Of a stretch of DNA of 64,000 nucleotides, positions 1 to 15,796 are shown in pieces. The notes under the pieces were generated by a model, which was given only the letters and a program-made list of their open reading frames with translations, was not told the origin of the DNA and did not search any database. The DNA is taken from positions 496,001-560,000 of the forward strand of contig NZ_RCWY01000002.1 of NCBI RefSeq assembly GCF_003688625.1. The letters run 5' to 3'. Position numbers and translations under genes: made by a program. Every line of letters starts with the position of its first letter. Positions within the stretch are counted from its first letter, which is position 1. Source of the stretch: Sphingomonas sp. PP-CE-3A-406 (lineage in GTDB: Bacteria > Pseudomonadota > Alphaproteobacteria > Sphingomonadales > Sphingomonadaceae).

Positions 1-2
1 TC

Positions 3-743
3 TACGACATAGCGGGGATCGCCGCGCGGACACCGGACGGCAAAACCATCGGCCTTACCCGGCAAGAGACAGCAACCGTGATCCAGCGGCGGTGCGCGAA
101 GCCGTTCTTCTGGGATCCTCTCGGCGACGATGCGCATTGCGGGACGACGATGGCGCGGCTGCGCGCGCTGCCGACCGCGACGCTGTACGTCACGCTGGCG
201 TCGGCAGCGCTGCATCATCCGATCGCCTATGCCGGGCACCGCTTCGCGCATCTGAACTCGACCGACCGGTGGCTGGTCCCGTTCCACTGGCCCAGCGCCG
301 CGCCGCCCGTCGCGTCGGAGCCGAACACGATCGGGCTCGCCAACCCCAGTGCAGGAGCGAGCGCGTGGGAGGTGCTGACCGCGATGATCGTCGAGACCCC
401 GTTCGGCTGGCCGATCGCCTGGATCGTCGTCGCGATCACCGCGCTTGCCGCAAGCCTGTCGCGCCCGCGCGATCCTGTCCGCGAACTCGCCACCGCGTTG
501 CTGGTATCCGCCCTAGCGCTGGAGGTCAGCTTCGCGGCGCTGAGCATCGCGTCCGACCTGCGCTATCACCTGTGGTCGATGATCGCGACAGCGGTTTCCG
601 TCGTCCTGCTCGCGGACCGCGCGCCGCCGCTGCGTGTCGTGATGATCGGCGCAACCGCGCTGACCATCGTGATCTGCAGCGGGTTGGCGGCGCGCATGAC
701 GCTACCCCTCCCGCCCCAGTCTTATGCGGGCATGCTGGGGTAA
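3..743 (+). CDS. 3' end of a polytopic membrane protein (partial)
   Basis: The frame is open from the left edge, so this is the C-terminal part (about 246 codons) of a longer protein whose start lies outside the window. Several hydrophobic stretches separated by short polar loops suggest at least four membrane segments, with a likely periplasmic part near the left end. A His-His-Pro motif lies in the first long hydrophobic segment and the chain ends shortly after a last membrane helix. I do not recognise the family with certainty; it resembles large hypothetical or glycosyltransferase-like inner-membrane proteins of sphingomonads. It converges with the next gene, with only 16 bases between the stops. 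Confidence 0.6.
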   Translation, partial: YDIAGIAARTPDGKTIGLTRQETATVIQRRCAKPFFWDPLGDDAHCGTTMARLRALPTATLYVTLASAALHHPIAYAGHRFAHLNSTDRWLVPFHWPSAAPPVASEPNTIGLANPSAGASAWEVLTAMIVETPFGWPIAWIVVAITALAASLSRPRDPVRELATALLVSALALEVSFAALSIASDLRYHLWSMIATAVSVVLLADRAPPLRVVMIGATALTIVICSGLAARMTLPLPPQSYAGMLG

Positions 744-759
744 GCCACCGGCAGCGCCC

Positions 760-1836
760 CTAGCGCCGGCGTAGCTTGCGCCGCGGATAGGGCACCGTCT
801 CGTAATATTCGGTGGTCGTCGTGGTCGTCGTCACCGGGACGGACTGAACGACCACCGTCGTCGAGCCTGCCGGATAGGCAGGGCCGCTGGTGGTCGTGAC
901 CGTCGTTGCGCCATCGCGCGAAACCCAGGTTTCGCCCGGCTCGCTCGCGTAGGTACGCGGCGGCTGATAGCCGGCGCCATAGGGTGGCGCGTAGTCTTCC
1001 GCATACGGCGCGGGCGGCGGATAGCCTGCGCCGTATCCCGCACGGAGTGGTGGCGGCGTGCGACGGCCACGATCCTCGGCCTTGTCGATCGCGTAGCCCG
1101 CCGCTGCGCCGACGCCGGCACCGATCAGCGTACCGCCGAGACGGTTGCCACGTCCGGCGATGACGTTGCCCGCGACGCCACCGGCTACAGCACCGATCGC
1201 GGCACCGCCCAGACCCGTGTCGCGCCGACCGTAGCGACCATCGTCCGACCGCGGCGCGCGACCATCATCATAAGGCGGCGCATACCCGCGTTCGCTAGGC
1301 CCGGCGTACACCGTGTCGTTTGCCGCATAATCCCGAGGACTTATCGTTACCGAACTGACCGAGTCATAGCGGTCCCAATCGACGTCACCGACGGTGTCGT
1401 AAACCGATCCTCGCGGGTCGATCAGCACGGCGTCGTCGTAGTAGCGCGTCCAGTTATACCCCTGCGGCGGTTGCGGAAGACCGTAGGTCGACCAGTCGCC
1501 CACGTAGAAGCGCGGCGCATTCCAATAGCCGGGAACCGCCCAGCCGCGATGCGGGCGGCGGTAGCCGGTCCAACCGCCCGGCGCGTTCGCACCGGCCCAC
1601 CAGCGACCGCCGATCTTGCTGCCCCAGCGCGGCTGGCGGTGCTGTCCCGCCTGTCGCGACGCGGTCTGCACGATGGGAGCATTGGCGGCGATCGGACCGG
1701 GCCGGCGGGGATTTGCCATCGGTGCCTGCATCGTCGCGCCCGGCATGCCGTAGCTGGCACCGGGCCGCTGCTGCGCGTGCGCCGGGCCGCCGCCGACCAA
1801 GGCGAGCCCTGCGCTCGCGAGAATAAGGCTCCGCAT
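760..1836 (-). CDS. RcnB-family protein with glycine-zipper segment
   Basis: A secreted or periplasmic envelope protein of about 358 residues. It opens with a signal peptide ending in PAHA. A Tyr/Trp-rich RcnB-type region follows at about residues 78-145 (WAVPGYW, a GLPQPPQGYNW stretch, then YYDDAVLIDPRG). A glycine zipper occupies about 208-250 (repeated GxxxG, as in GAAIGAVAGGVAGN). The tail is rich in Tyr/Pro/Ala, then Thr/Val, and ends in basic residues. Two in-frame ATGs exist six bases apart; AGGGAG abuts the first and sits six bases before the second, so I use the second (1836). RcnB proteins are linked to nickel/cobalt homeostasis in E. coli, but sphingomonad homologues with glycine zippers are functionally unclear. 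Monocistronic as seen. Confidence 0.75.
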   Translation of the reverse strand: MRSLILASAGLALVGGGPAHAQQRPGASYGMPGATMQAPMANPRRPGPIAANAPIVQTASRQAGQHRQPRWGSKIGGRWWAGANAPGGWTGYRRPHRGWAVPGYWNAPRFYVGDWSTYGLPQPPQGYNWTRYYDDAVLIDPRGSVYDTVGDVDWDRYDSVSSVTISPRDYAANDTVYAGPSERGYAPPYDDGRAPRSDDGRYGRRDTGLGGAAIGAVAGGVAGNVIAGRGNRLGGTLIGAGVGAAAGYAIDKAEDRGRRTPPPLRAGYGAGYPPPAPYAEDYAPPYGAGYQPPRTYASEPGETWVSRDGATTVTTTSGPAYPAGSTTVVVQSVPVTTTTTTTEYYETVPYPRRKLRRR

Positions 1837-1954
1837 GTTCATCTCCCTGGTTCCGCCACCCTATCCCGCGCAAACGCCGGATGTCTTGAGGGGTTGCTTA
1901 CCAAAGCCGGGGGCGAGTCACCAGCAAGCGTACCGTCCCGAAACGGAGCAGCGC

Positions 1955-2446
1955 CTACAGCCGCCGGGCCAACAATGCGGCGAGCGCCTCGCACCCTGCC
2001 GCATCCTCCGCGTCGAACCGCGCCGGCTCCGGGCTGTCGAGATCGAGCACGGCGATCAGCGTGCCGTCCTTGATCACTGGTACCACCAGTTCCGACCGGC
2101 TTGCCGCGTCGCAGGCGATGTGTCCTGGGAATGCGTGCACGTCCTCGACCAACTGCGTGGTTAGCGTCGCGGCAGCGGCCCCGCAGACGCCCTTGCCGAC
2201 CGGGATACGGATGCACGCGACCTTGCCCTGGAATGGCCCAAGTACAAGCTCACCACCCTGCGCTTCGGGTACTAGTCGGTAGAAGCCTGCCCAATTGAGA
2301 TCGGGCAGATACTCCCAGACCAGCGCCGACGCATTCGCCATGTTGGCGATCGGATCGGTCTCGTCCGCGGTCAGCGCGTCTAGCGCGGCGAGCAGGTCGC
2401 GGTAGAGGTCGGCCTTGGTGCCGGCGGAGATATCGAACTGGTACAT
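1955..2446 (-). CDS. msrC: Free methionine-(R)-sulfoxide reductase (GAF domain)
   Basis: Reduces free L-methionine-(R)-sulfoxide in the cytosol, an oxidative damage repair function. The 163-residue chain is a single GAF domain. It carries the three cysteines of the fRMsr family at about 78 (VACIRIP), 88 (KGVCG) and 112 (HIACDAASRSELVVP). Those cysteines separate the enzyme from signalling GAF domains. The frame extends upstream, but the ATG at 2446 is preceded by AAGGA at good spacing and begins MYQFDIS, typical of the family. It stands alone between two intergenic regions. The symbol follows the E. coli YebR/MsrC naming. Confidence 0.88.
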   Translation of the reverse strand: MYQFDISAGTKADLYRDLLAALDALTADETDPIANMANASALVWEYLPDLNWAGFYRLVPEAQGGELVLGPFQGKVACIRIPVGKGVCGAAAATLTTQLVEDVHAFPGHIACDAASRSELVVPVIKDGTLIAVLDLDSPEPARFDAEDAAGCEALAALLARRL

Positions 2447-2551
2447 GTGATCGTCCTTGGTCGTCGGCGGCGATAGGCTGGGAATCCCGTCCGTCATCCT
2501 AACGCAAACTGAGGTCTGCCATATTGGCTTCGAAAGCCCGTTCCTCAAGCA

Positions 2552-2573
2552 CACCCCAGCTTTCGCCGGGGTG
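2552..2573. repeat. Single palindrome, CACCCC-AGC type
   Basis: CACCCC and GGGGTG flank an imperfect AGCTTTCGCC centre. The same core appears as an inverted pair at 49906-49998, so this looks like a solitary REP-like unit. Confidence 0.55.
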
Positions 2574-2650
2574 ACGGATGGGACTTATGACGTGCAACCT
2601 CGAAAAACCAAACGTGCGGCGAGGGTCGCAAGCGCTGCTCTTTGAGATCC

Positions 2651-2675
2651 TGGCCCCCCGCCTGCGCGGGGGAAC
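2651..2675. repeat. Single palindrome, CCCGC-GCGGG type
   Basis: CCCCCGC, CTGC loop, GCGGGGG followed by AAC. It matches the outer half of the doublets at 19755, 28001, 38286, 46789 and 61508. It lies about 90 bases beyond the stop of arfB and could also act as a weak terminator for it. Confidence 0.55.
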
Positions 2676-2766
2676 GGTAGAGAGGCGCTCGACGGATCAG
2701 GTTTTCGCCGAGTCCACCCAGGGTTCGCTGAAATTGGGCGAGCTTGCCCCCCCCGCTCACGCCCGC

Positions 2767-3192
2767 TCAGTCGTCGCGCACTTTTCCCCGGCCCGCCTTC
2801 ACGCCGCTCCGCACCTTCTTCGTATCGACCCGCCGCGCCTTCGCCGCCTTGGACGGCTTGGTCGCGCGGCGCGCTTTCGGGACGATCGTCGCCTCCTTGA
2901 TCAGCGCGACGAGGCGTTCGCGGACTTCCTGCCGGTTGAGCAGCTGCGACCGCGATCCCTCACTGCGGAGCACCAGCACGCCATCGCGCGTCAGCCGCGA
3001 TCCGGCCAGCACGGCGATGCGGTTCTTCACCGCCAGTGGGAGGCCGGGCGAGAGGCCGACGTCGAAGCGCAGGATCACCGCGCTGTCGGTGGTGTTGACA
3101 TGCTGACCACCCGGACCGCCCGATCGCGTGGTGCTCTCGATCAGTTCGCTGTCGTCGATCGAGATCGATCGGGTGATCGGGATCGCGACCAT
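2767..3192 (-). CDS. arfB: Alternative ribosome-rescue factor ArfB (peptidyl-tRNA hydrolase)
   Basis: Hydrolyses peptidyl-tRNA on ribosomes stalled without a stop codon, giving a tmRNA-independent rescue route. The 141-residue protein has the class I release-factor catalytic loop GGPGGQ at residues 25-30 followed by HVN. A long Lys/Arg-rich C-terminal tail (about 108-141) is the part that enters the empty mRNA channel in characterised ArfB. The length agrees with the family. It lies 21 bases downstream of the pseudouridine synthase gene on the same strand, so the two are probably co-transcribed. Confidence 0.92.
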   Translation of the reverse strand: MVAIPITRSISIDDSELIESTTRSGGPGGQHVNTTDSAVILRFDVGLSPGLPLAVKNRIAVLAGSRLTRDGVLVLRSEGSRSQLLNRQEVRERLVALIKEATIVPKARRATKPSKAAKARRVDTKKVRSGVKAGRGKVRDD

Positions 3193-3213
3193 CAGCCCCT
3201 GCCCTCGGCTCGA

Positions 3214-3933
3214 TCAGTCGCCGGTAGAGTCGAGCGTCGTTACCGCGTCGGCAGTCGGAGCAACGTCGGCAACCGGAACAGCCTCGTCGGCAAAACCCGC
3301 CTTGGCGAAGCGCTCGGGCAGCGGCGCTTCGGCGAGCACGTCGGGCTTGCCCGGGCGCGGGACGATCAGCCGCTGAGCGTGAAGCATCATGCCGAACCCA
3401 TCCGCTTTGCCGTACACGCCGTCACCGACCACCGGCGCACCAAGGCCGCTGGCGGCGTGGACGCGGATCTGGTGCGTGCGGCCAGTTTCGGGAAGGAATT
3501 CGACCAGCGAGCGGCCGTCCTTAATCTCCAGCACGCGCCATTTTGTACGCGACTTCTTGCCCTCGGGATCCTCGACCATCCGCCAACCGGTCTCGGCCGT
3601 GCTGACTTTGCCGAGGGGCATTTCGATTAGGCCCGATTCACCGTTAACCTCACCGTCGAGGAGGGCGACGTAGCGTTTCGAGACGAGGCCCTGCTCGAAC
3701 GCCTGCTGCAACCGGGCATGCGCCTTGGGGTTGCGCGACAAAAGCAGGCAGCCGCTCGTGTCGCGGTCGAGCCGGTGCACCGCCTTCGGCCAGCGCTGGA
3801 AGCCGAACTTCAGGCTTTCGAGATGATTTTCGAGGCTCAGCGAGCCATCGCGGGGCGGATCGACCGGCAGCCCTGCGGGCTTGTCGATCACCAGGGCCTC
3901 GCCGTCGAGGAAGAGTACGCGTTCACCATGCAT
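3214..3933 (-). CDS. RluA-family pseudouridine synthase
   Basis: Isomerises uridine to pseudouridine in rRNA or tRNA. The 239-residue chain carries the catalytic motif HRLDRDTSG at about 53-61, whose first Asp is the nucleophile, and the conserved block TGRTHQIRVHAA later. No S4 domain precedes it, which fits the RluA/RluC subgroup without an RNA-binding extension. The exact target cannot be read from sequence. The open frame extends far upstream, but MHGERVLFLDGE at 3933 is the plausible start because the divergent peptidase gene begins 48 bases away. arfB follows 21 bases downstream. Confidence 0.85.
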   Translation of the reverse strand: MHGERVLFLDGEALVIDKPAGLPVDPPRDGSLSLENHLESLKFGFQRWPKAVHRLDRDTSGCLLLSRNPKAHARLQQAFEQGLVSKRYVALLDGEVNGESGLIEMPLGKVSTAETGWRMVEDPEGKKSRTKWRVLEIKDGRSLVEFLPETGRTHQIRVHAASGLGAPVVGDGVYGKADGFGMMLHAQRLIVPRPGKPDVLAEAPLPERFAKAGFADEAVPVADVAPTADAVTTLDSTGD

Positions 3934-3981
3934 GGCGCCGCCCTTGCCATCATTAGCGCCTGCGTGCCAGAGCCCGCGTCG

Positions 3982-4731
3982 ATGTTGCACCGCACGCTGG
4001 CCCTCGCGCTCCTCTTCACCCCCACGATCGCGGAGGCCCAATTGTGCGAAGGCCAGAGCGCGGCGATCTCGCCCGACGGTCGCGCGTTCGGGCATCTGCC
4101 GTACGGCGACGCCGCCGAAACCGAACTGGTCACGCTGCCGTCCGAATACTCGGTCGGCAATCCATGCGTCGTACGCGCCGATATCCTGCCCGATCTGTTG
4201 CGGCTGTTCGCAGCGGCGCAGGGCGATCCCTCGGTGATGGGCCAGCTCCGCGCGCTCTCGTGTCAGCGGTCGATCGCGCGCCAGCGCAGCGTGTTCTGCC
4301 GCGGCGAAATCAGCACCGCGGCCGACCGGGCGATCTCGGTCGCGCCGCCTGGATATAGCGAGCATTCGACCGGCTATGCGCTCGATTTCGCGGTGCGCCC
4401 TGCGAACGGGTGCCCCGATGCGGAGGCGTGCATGGCCGCGACGCCTGCCGCGCGCTGGCTGCGGCTGAACGCGCCCCGGTTCGGGTTCGAGCAGAGCTTT
4501 CCCGGCGGCAACAAGCAGAACGTGAAATGGGAGCCCTGGCACTGGCGCTGGGTGGGCACGAGCGGCAGTGCGCCCGGGGCGGCGAAGGCGCGGTTCGTGT
4601 TTGCGCGGGCGCGGCGGTTGTATCCGGCGGACCCCGCCGTGCTGCCGCTGGTGGTGAAGGTGTCGGCGCAACCGCCGGTGCCGGTGCCGGTGCCGGTGGT
4701 GGTAGTGCCGTCGAAGAAGAAGCGGCGGTAG
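3982..4731 (+). CDS. M15-family D-Ala-D-Ala carboxypeptidase (VanY-like)
   Basis: A periplasmic zinc peptidase that trims terminal D-Ala from peptidoglycan stem peptides. The 249-residue precursor has a signal peptide (about 1-19, ending IAEA). The metal/catalytic motif SEHSTGYALDFA at 126-137 supplies His128 and Asp135, and WEPWHWRWVG at about 183-192 supplies the second metal His. Both are family hallmarks. The protein ends in a Pro-Val repeat and a basic PSKKKRR tail, unusual for a periplasmic enzyme and possibly cell-wall binding. An alternative ATG lies further upstream. A long repeat hairpin with a T-run follows the stop. Confidence 0.85.
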   Translation: MLHRTLALALLFTPTIAEAQLCEGQSAAISPDGRAFGHLPYGDAAETELVTLPSEYSVGNPCVVRADILPDLLRLFAAAQGDPSVMGQLRALSCQRSIARQRSVFCRGEISTAADRAISVAPPGYSEHSTGYALDFAVRPANGCPDAEACMAATPAARWLRLNAPRFGFEQSFPGGNKQNVKWEPWHWRWVGTSGSAPGAAKARFVFARARRLYPADPAVLPLVVKVSAQPPVPVPVPVVVVPSKKKRR

Positions 4732-4776
4732 AAGTAAAGACTGGTTTGATCGGGGCTATGTGTCCCTGAGAGCGGT

Positions 4777-4891
4777 ACCACCCCGGCGGAGGCCGGGGCC
4801 CAGTTGGGGAACGCTGCTGACGACAGCCAGCGCTTCGTTACTGCCACCTTTCCAACTGGGCCCCGGCCTTCGCCGGGGTGGTAGTTTTTTT
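4777..4891 (+). terminator. Repeat-pair hairpin with T-run downstream of the M15 peptidase
   Basis: Two copies of the CCCCGG-CGAAGG-CCGGGG repeat face each other, so the RNA could fold into one long interrupted stem. Seven T residues follow at 4885-4891, which would make it a working terminator for the upstream gene. It is also one of five copies of this repeat doublet in the window. Confidence 0.6.
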
Positions 4892-4940
4892 GGGGGGCAC
4901 CTTTGAATTACGAGCCGATTGGATGCCCCACTTTACGCAA

Positions 4941-5423
4941 TCAGTGCAGCACGAGCCCGCCCGTACGCACGACGCCGTCCTGTAACGCGTGGTCGTACAG
5001 CAATTCGGTCTCGAGCTTCACCTGGAGCGACAGCCGGTCGAGCATCGACTCCGCCTGCACGCCGAACGCGGCCCAGTCGTCGGGGGAAATCGTCGGCAGC
5101 CAGTGGCCGATGAACGCCTTCCAGTCCGAGCGGAGGATGTCGAGATCCTCTTCCATCATCGCGATCGTATCGGCCGAGCAGCGCGCTTCCATCGCCACGA
5201 CGGTGCGATCGATGACCTCGTCCTCGACGCCCAGATGATCGGCGACGGTCACTGCCAGCTCGATCAGCTTGCGCGACGCGATCGCGCTTTGCGTATTAGA
5301 TTCTCGTGATAAATTAACGAGTTCCGAACATTGCCGGGCAATCTTCTCGTGATCTTCGATCAACCGAATCCAATTCGCACGGTCCTGATCGGATACTTCT
5401 CGCTCTGCGATCTTCGCGTTCAT
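4941..5423 (-). CDS. Hemerythrin-like (HHE) domain protein
   Basis: A cytosolic helical-bundle protein of about 160 residues. Histidine/acidic patches are spaced as in hemerythrin-like domains: DHEKIARQ near residue 25, DHLGVEDEVID in the middle, a GHW segment, and YDHAL near the end. Such proteins bind a di-iron or other metal centre and are used for oxygen, nitric oxide or iron sensing or for metal repair; the specific role is not readable. The start MNAKIAE at 5423 has AGGGGAG upstream; a longer start at 5477 is possible. It is divergent from rpoB. Confidence 0.7.
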   Translation of the reverse strand: MNAKIAEREVSDQDRANWIRLIEDHEKIARQCSELVNLSRESNTQSAIASRKLIELAVTVADHLGVEDEVIDRTVVAMEARCSADTIAMMEEDLDILRSDWKAFIGHWLPTISPDDWAAFGVQAESMLDRLSLQVKLETELLYDHALQDGVVRTGGLVLH

Positions 5424-5573
5424 GACGTCGCTACTCCCCTGCGAATGCCAAACGGTAACACTGAATATACGCGTCAAATATTACCAAAGATGCAATAGCG
5501 TCAGGCGTTTGACCATAGCTATAGTATTTCCGGCAGTGCGGCCGTGTCGAAACGACCGTATCGCGTCCACCCT

Positions 5574-5602
5574 TTGACATGACGCCGCGGCGCGCCTATA
5601 TC
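5574..5602 (+). promoter_or_regulatory. Sigma-70-type promoter for rpoB-rpoC
   Basis: TTGACA at 5574-5579 and TATATC at 5597-5602 are separated by exactly 17 bases, a near-consensus housekeeping promoter. It lies about 200 bases before the rpoB ATG, giving a long untranslated leader. No rplJ or rplL lies between it and rpoB. Confidence 0.75.
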
Positions 5603-5734
5603 CGCATCTCACCACAGTATCCGGGAAATGACATGCCGTCGCGCAGCGTGTCGATCGTATTGGATACCGAGGTTTCATACGCTGAGAGCCGCCGCACCTG
5701 ATGCGCGCGGCCTTTTTGCGTGAACGTGCGTCCC

Positions 5735-5752
5735 GCTTGGGGGTTCCCAAGC
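5735..5752 (+). promoter_or_regulatory. Leader hairpin upstream of rpoB
   Basis: GCTTGGG, loop GGTT, CCCAAGC: a perfect 7-bp stem. CGTGC at 5725-5729 could alternatively pair with GCACG at 5751-5755, so two folds are possible. It sits in the untranslated leader, between an earlier GC-rich imperfect hairpin with a T-run (about 5686-5717) and the hairpin at 5764. Confidence 0.5.
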
Positions 5753-5763
5753 ACGAAATTACG

Positions 5764-5781
5764 ACTGATCCGTCAGTTTTT
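5764..5781 (+). promoter_or_regulatory. Short hairpin plus T-run just before rpoB
   Basis: ACTGA, loop TCCG, TCAGT, followed by further T residues, ends 20 bases before the rpoB start. It has terminator form but a weak 5-bp AT-containing stem. It may be a partial attenuator or only an accident. The rpoB Shine-Dalgarno (AGGG) is about 13 bases from the ATG, farther than usual. Confidence 0.4.
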
Positions 5782-5800
5782 ATAGGGCGAAACAAAACCT

Positions 5801-9955
<4,155 letters not shown>

Positions 9956-9963
9956 GCCTCAAC

Positions 9964-10073
9964 TCCTCCCCTCCCGCTTGCGGGAGGGGTCGGGGGAGGG
10001 CCTGTCCCCGCAGGCACCACCCCGAGAGGCTACGACATCCCCTCCCCTAGCCCCTCCCGCCATGCGGAAGGGG
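9964..10073. repeat. Palindrome doublet, CTCCCGC-GCGGGAG type, between rpoB and rpoC
   Basis: CTCCCGCTTGCGGGAG followed by GGGTCGGGGGAGGG, then an inverted degenerate copy ending CCCCTCCCGCCATGCGG. It fills almost the whole rpoB-rpoC gap and ends about 13 bases before the rpoC ATG. Transcribed, it could fold into one large hairpin. Confidence 0.75.
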
Positions 10074-10086
10074 AATGGAGAATAAA

Positions 10087-14373
<4,287 letters not shown>

Positions 14374-14408
14374 TCGGTTTCGTCAGACGCCTTCCGCGCT
14401 GACTAAAG

Positions 14409-14448
14409 AAAAGGCCGCCGTCCGGGATACCGGGCGGCGGCCTTTTTT
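14409..14448. terminator. Bidirectional terminator between rpoC and the convergent gene
   Basis: A 13-bp GC stem with one G-U pair and a GATA loop (14413-14442) is flanked by AAAA on the left and TTTTTT on the right, so it can stop transcription from both directions. The TAA stop of the minus-strand gene overlaps the T-run on its right side. Confidence 0.92.
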
Positions 14449-14842
14449 AGTGTTTGTGCGCGGTGGTCGGGGGTTCGGCGGCGATGCAGTCGGACTGGCC
14501 GTGACACTTGACGAAGGCGGCGCACACCGACTTAGCGAGCGCGGGCAACTCTCCCGCGCTGCGCACGGCCTCGATCTCGGCGAGATTGCCGCAGGTCGCG
14601 CCGGCGATCGTGGTGCCGCATCGATCGGCTTCGGCAACCGACATCGCGCCGTGTGTGCGGGGGGCGGCGCTGGCCTCGTAGGTCTCGAGCGCATCGCGGA
14701 GATCGGCGGGGGACAGCCATTCCAGATGCTTCGCCGGGCACTGCCTGCCAATCTCGACATGATAGGGCCGCCACGGATCGTCCGCGGCGGTACCGGCAAA
14801 CGCGAGCAGCGTGCAGGCCGCGGCGGTTGCGACGATCCGCAT
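14447..14842 (-). CDS. Secreted cysteine-containing hypothetical protein
   Basis: About 131 residues with a clear signal peptide (MRIVATAAACTLLAFAGTAA) before DDPWRPYH. The mature part has six cysteines: one soon after the signal peptide, GQCP-type context, two around CGTTIAGATCG, and three near the C terminus (SVCAAFVKCHGQSDC). This suggests a disulfide-stabilised periplasmic protein. A T/H-rich tail ends the chain. I do not recognise a family. Upstream in-frame ATGs exist, but 14842 gives the best signal peptide. It converges on rpoC and shares its terminator. Confidence 0.6.
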   Translation of the reverse strand: MRIVATAAACTLLAFAGTAADDPWRPYHVEIGRQCPAKHLEWLSPADLRDALETYEASAAPRTHGAMSVAEADRCGTTIAGATCGNLAEIEAVRSAGELPALAKSVCAAFVKCHGQSDCIAAEPPTTAHKH

Positions 14843-15073
14843 GACCCGGATGGCAAGCGCAGGAAGAATCGACGGTGTCATGCCGCACATCGTGCCGACC
14901 CGACATTACAGCGCGCTGACGGCAATATGGAACACAGCTGTTCCGGGACGCCGGCCCGATCGTACTAAGATCGCGAAGACCGTTCCCTGCTATTCGCCGA
15001 CCATATGGCCTGATATCCCGATGATGATCGGCGCGGAAACATCGCGAACACATCGCCGACCTAAGAAAGACCG

Positions 15074-15796
15074 ATGAATTCAACGTCTGTTCAAGAGTCG
15101 GCCAAGCCCGTGCTGCTGGTGGTCGACGACGACCACATGATCCGGACGCTGTTGGCGCAGAGCCTCGGCATGCATGGGTTTCAGGTCGAGACGGCCACCA
15201 ATGCGCACGAGATGGACGCCGTCCTGGCACGGTGCCCGGTATCGCTGATCCTGCTCGACGTGATGATGCCCGGCGAAGATGGCGTATCGGTCTGTCGCCG
15301 GCTCGCGCGGGTCGGCGCACCGCCGATCGTGATGCTCAGCGCGCTGGGCGATGAACCCGATCGGATCCTCGGCCTCGAAATCGGCGCGAGCCACTATCTG
15401 TCCAAGCCGTGCAGCCCGCGCGAGATCCTCGCGACCGTCCGCGCCGCACTGCGCGCGCGAGAAATCCAGGATGCCGGTGAAAGCCGGTCGTTCGCATTCC
15501 TGGGCTGGCGAGTCGATTTCGCGGCACACGAACTGTTCGATCCCGAGGGTACGCTGATCGACCTGACCGACGGCGAGTTCGCCGTTCTGCGCGCGTTCGT
15601 CGAGCGGCCGAGACGCGTGCTGGCGCGCGATGCGCTGTTGGAGGCTGCCCGCGGACCCGACACCGACGCGTTCGATCGCGCGATCGACGTGCAGGTCAGC
15701 CGGTTGCGTCGCAAACTCCGCTCGCGCGGCGACGAGATCATCCGCACGATCCGCAACGAGGGCTATTTCTTCGTGCCGCGCGTGGCCCGACAGTGA
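15074..15796 (+). CDS. OmpR-family response regulator
   Basis: A two-component transcription regulator of 240 residues. The receiver domain (about 12-125) has the acidic pocket VVDDD at 17-20, phospho-acceptor Asp62 in LLDVMMPGEDG and the conserved Lys in YLSKPCSPRE. A winged-helix DNA-binding domain (about 140-240) ends in the typical DVQVSRLRRKL and IRNEGYFFVP. Its stop overlaps the GTG start of the kinase gene by four bases, so the pair is translationally coupled. The regulated genes are not identifiable, though an EF-hand lipoprotein gene follows the kinase. Confidence 0.92.
   Translation: MNSTSVQESAKPVLLVVDDDHMIRTLLAQSLGMHGFQVETATNAHEMDAVLARCPVSLILLDVMMPGEDGVSVCRRLARVGAPPIVMLSALGDEPDRILGLEIGASHYLSKPCSPREILATVRAALRAREIQDAGESRSFAFLGWRVDFAAHELFDPEGTLIDLTDGEFAVLRAFVERPRRVLARDALLEAARGPDTDAFDRAIDVQVSRLRRKLRSRGDEIIRTIRNEGYFFVPRVARQ

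Larger units (their letters stand above)
2447..2766. other. 320-base intergenic region with two lone palindromes
   Basis: No convincing gene. It holds a CACCCC...GGGGTG palindrome (2552-2573) and a 7-bp perfect hairpin with CTGC loop (2655-2672), both single members of repeat types that appear as pairs elsewhere in the window. The rest is unremarkable. Confidence 0.6.

Noticed and set aside
4032..4160. Plus/minus shadow frames over the M15 peptidase
   Set aside because: The catalytic motifs are only in the chosen frame.
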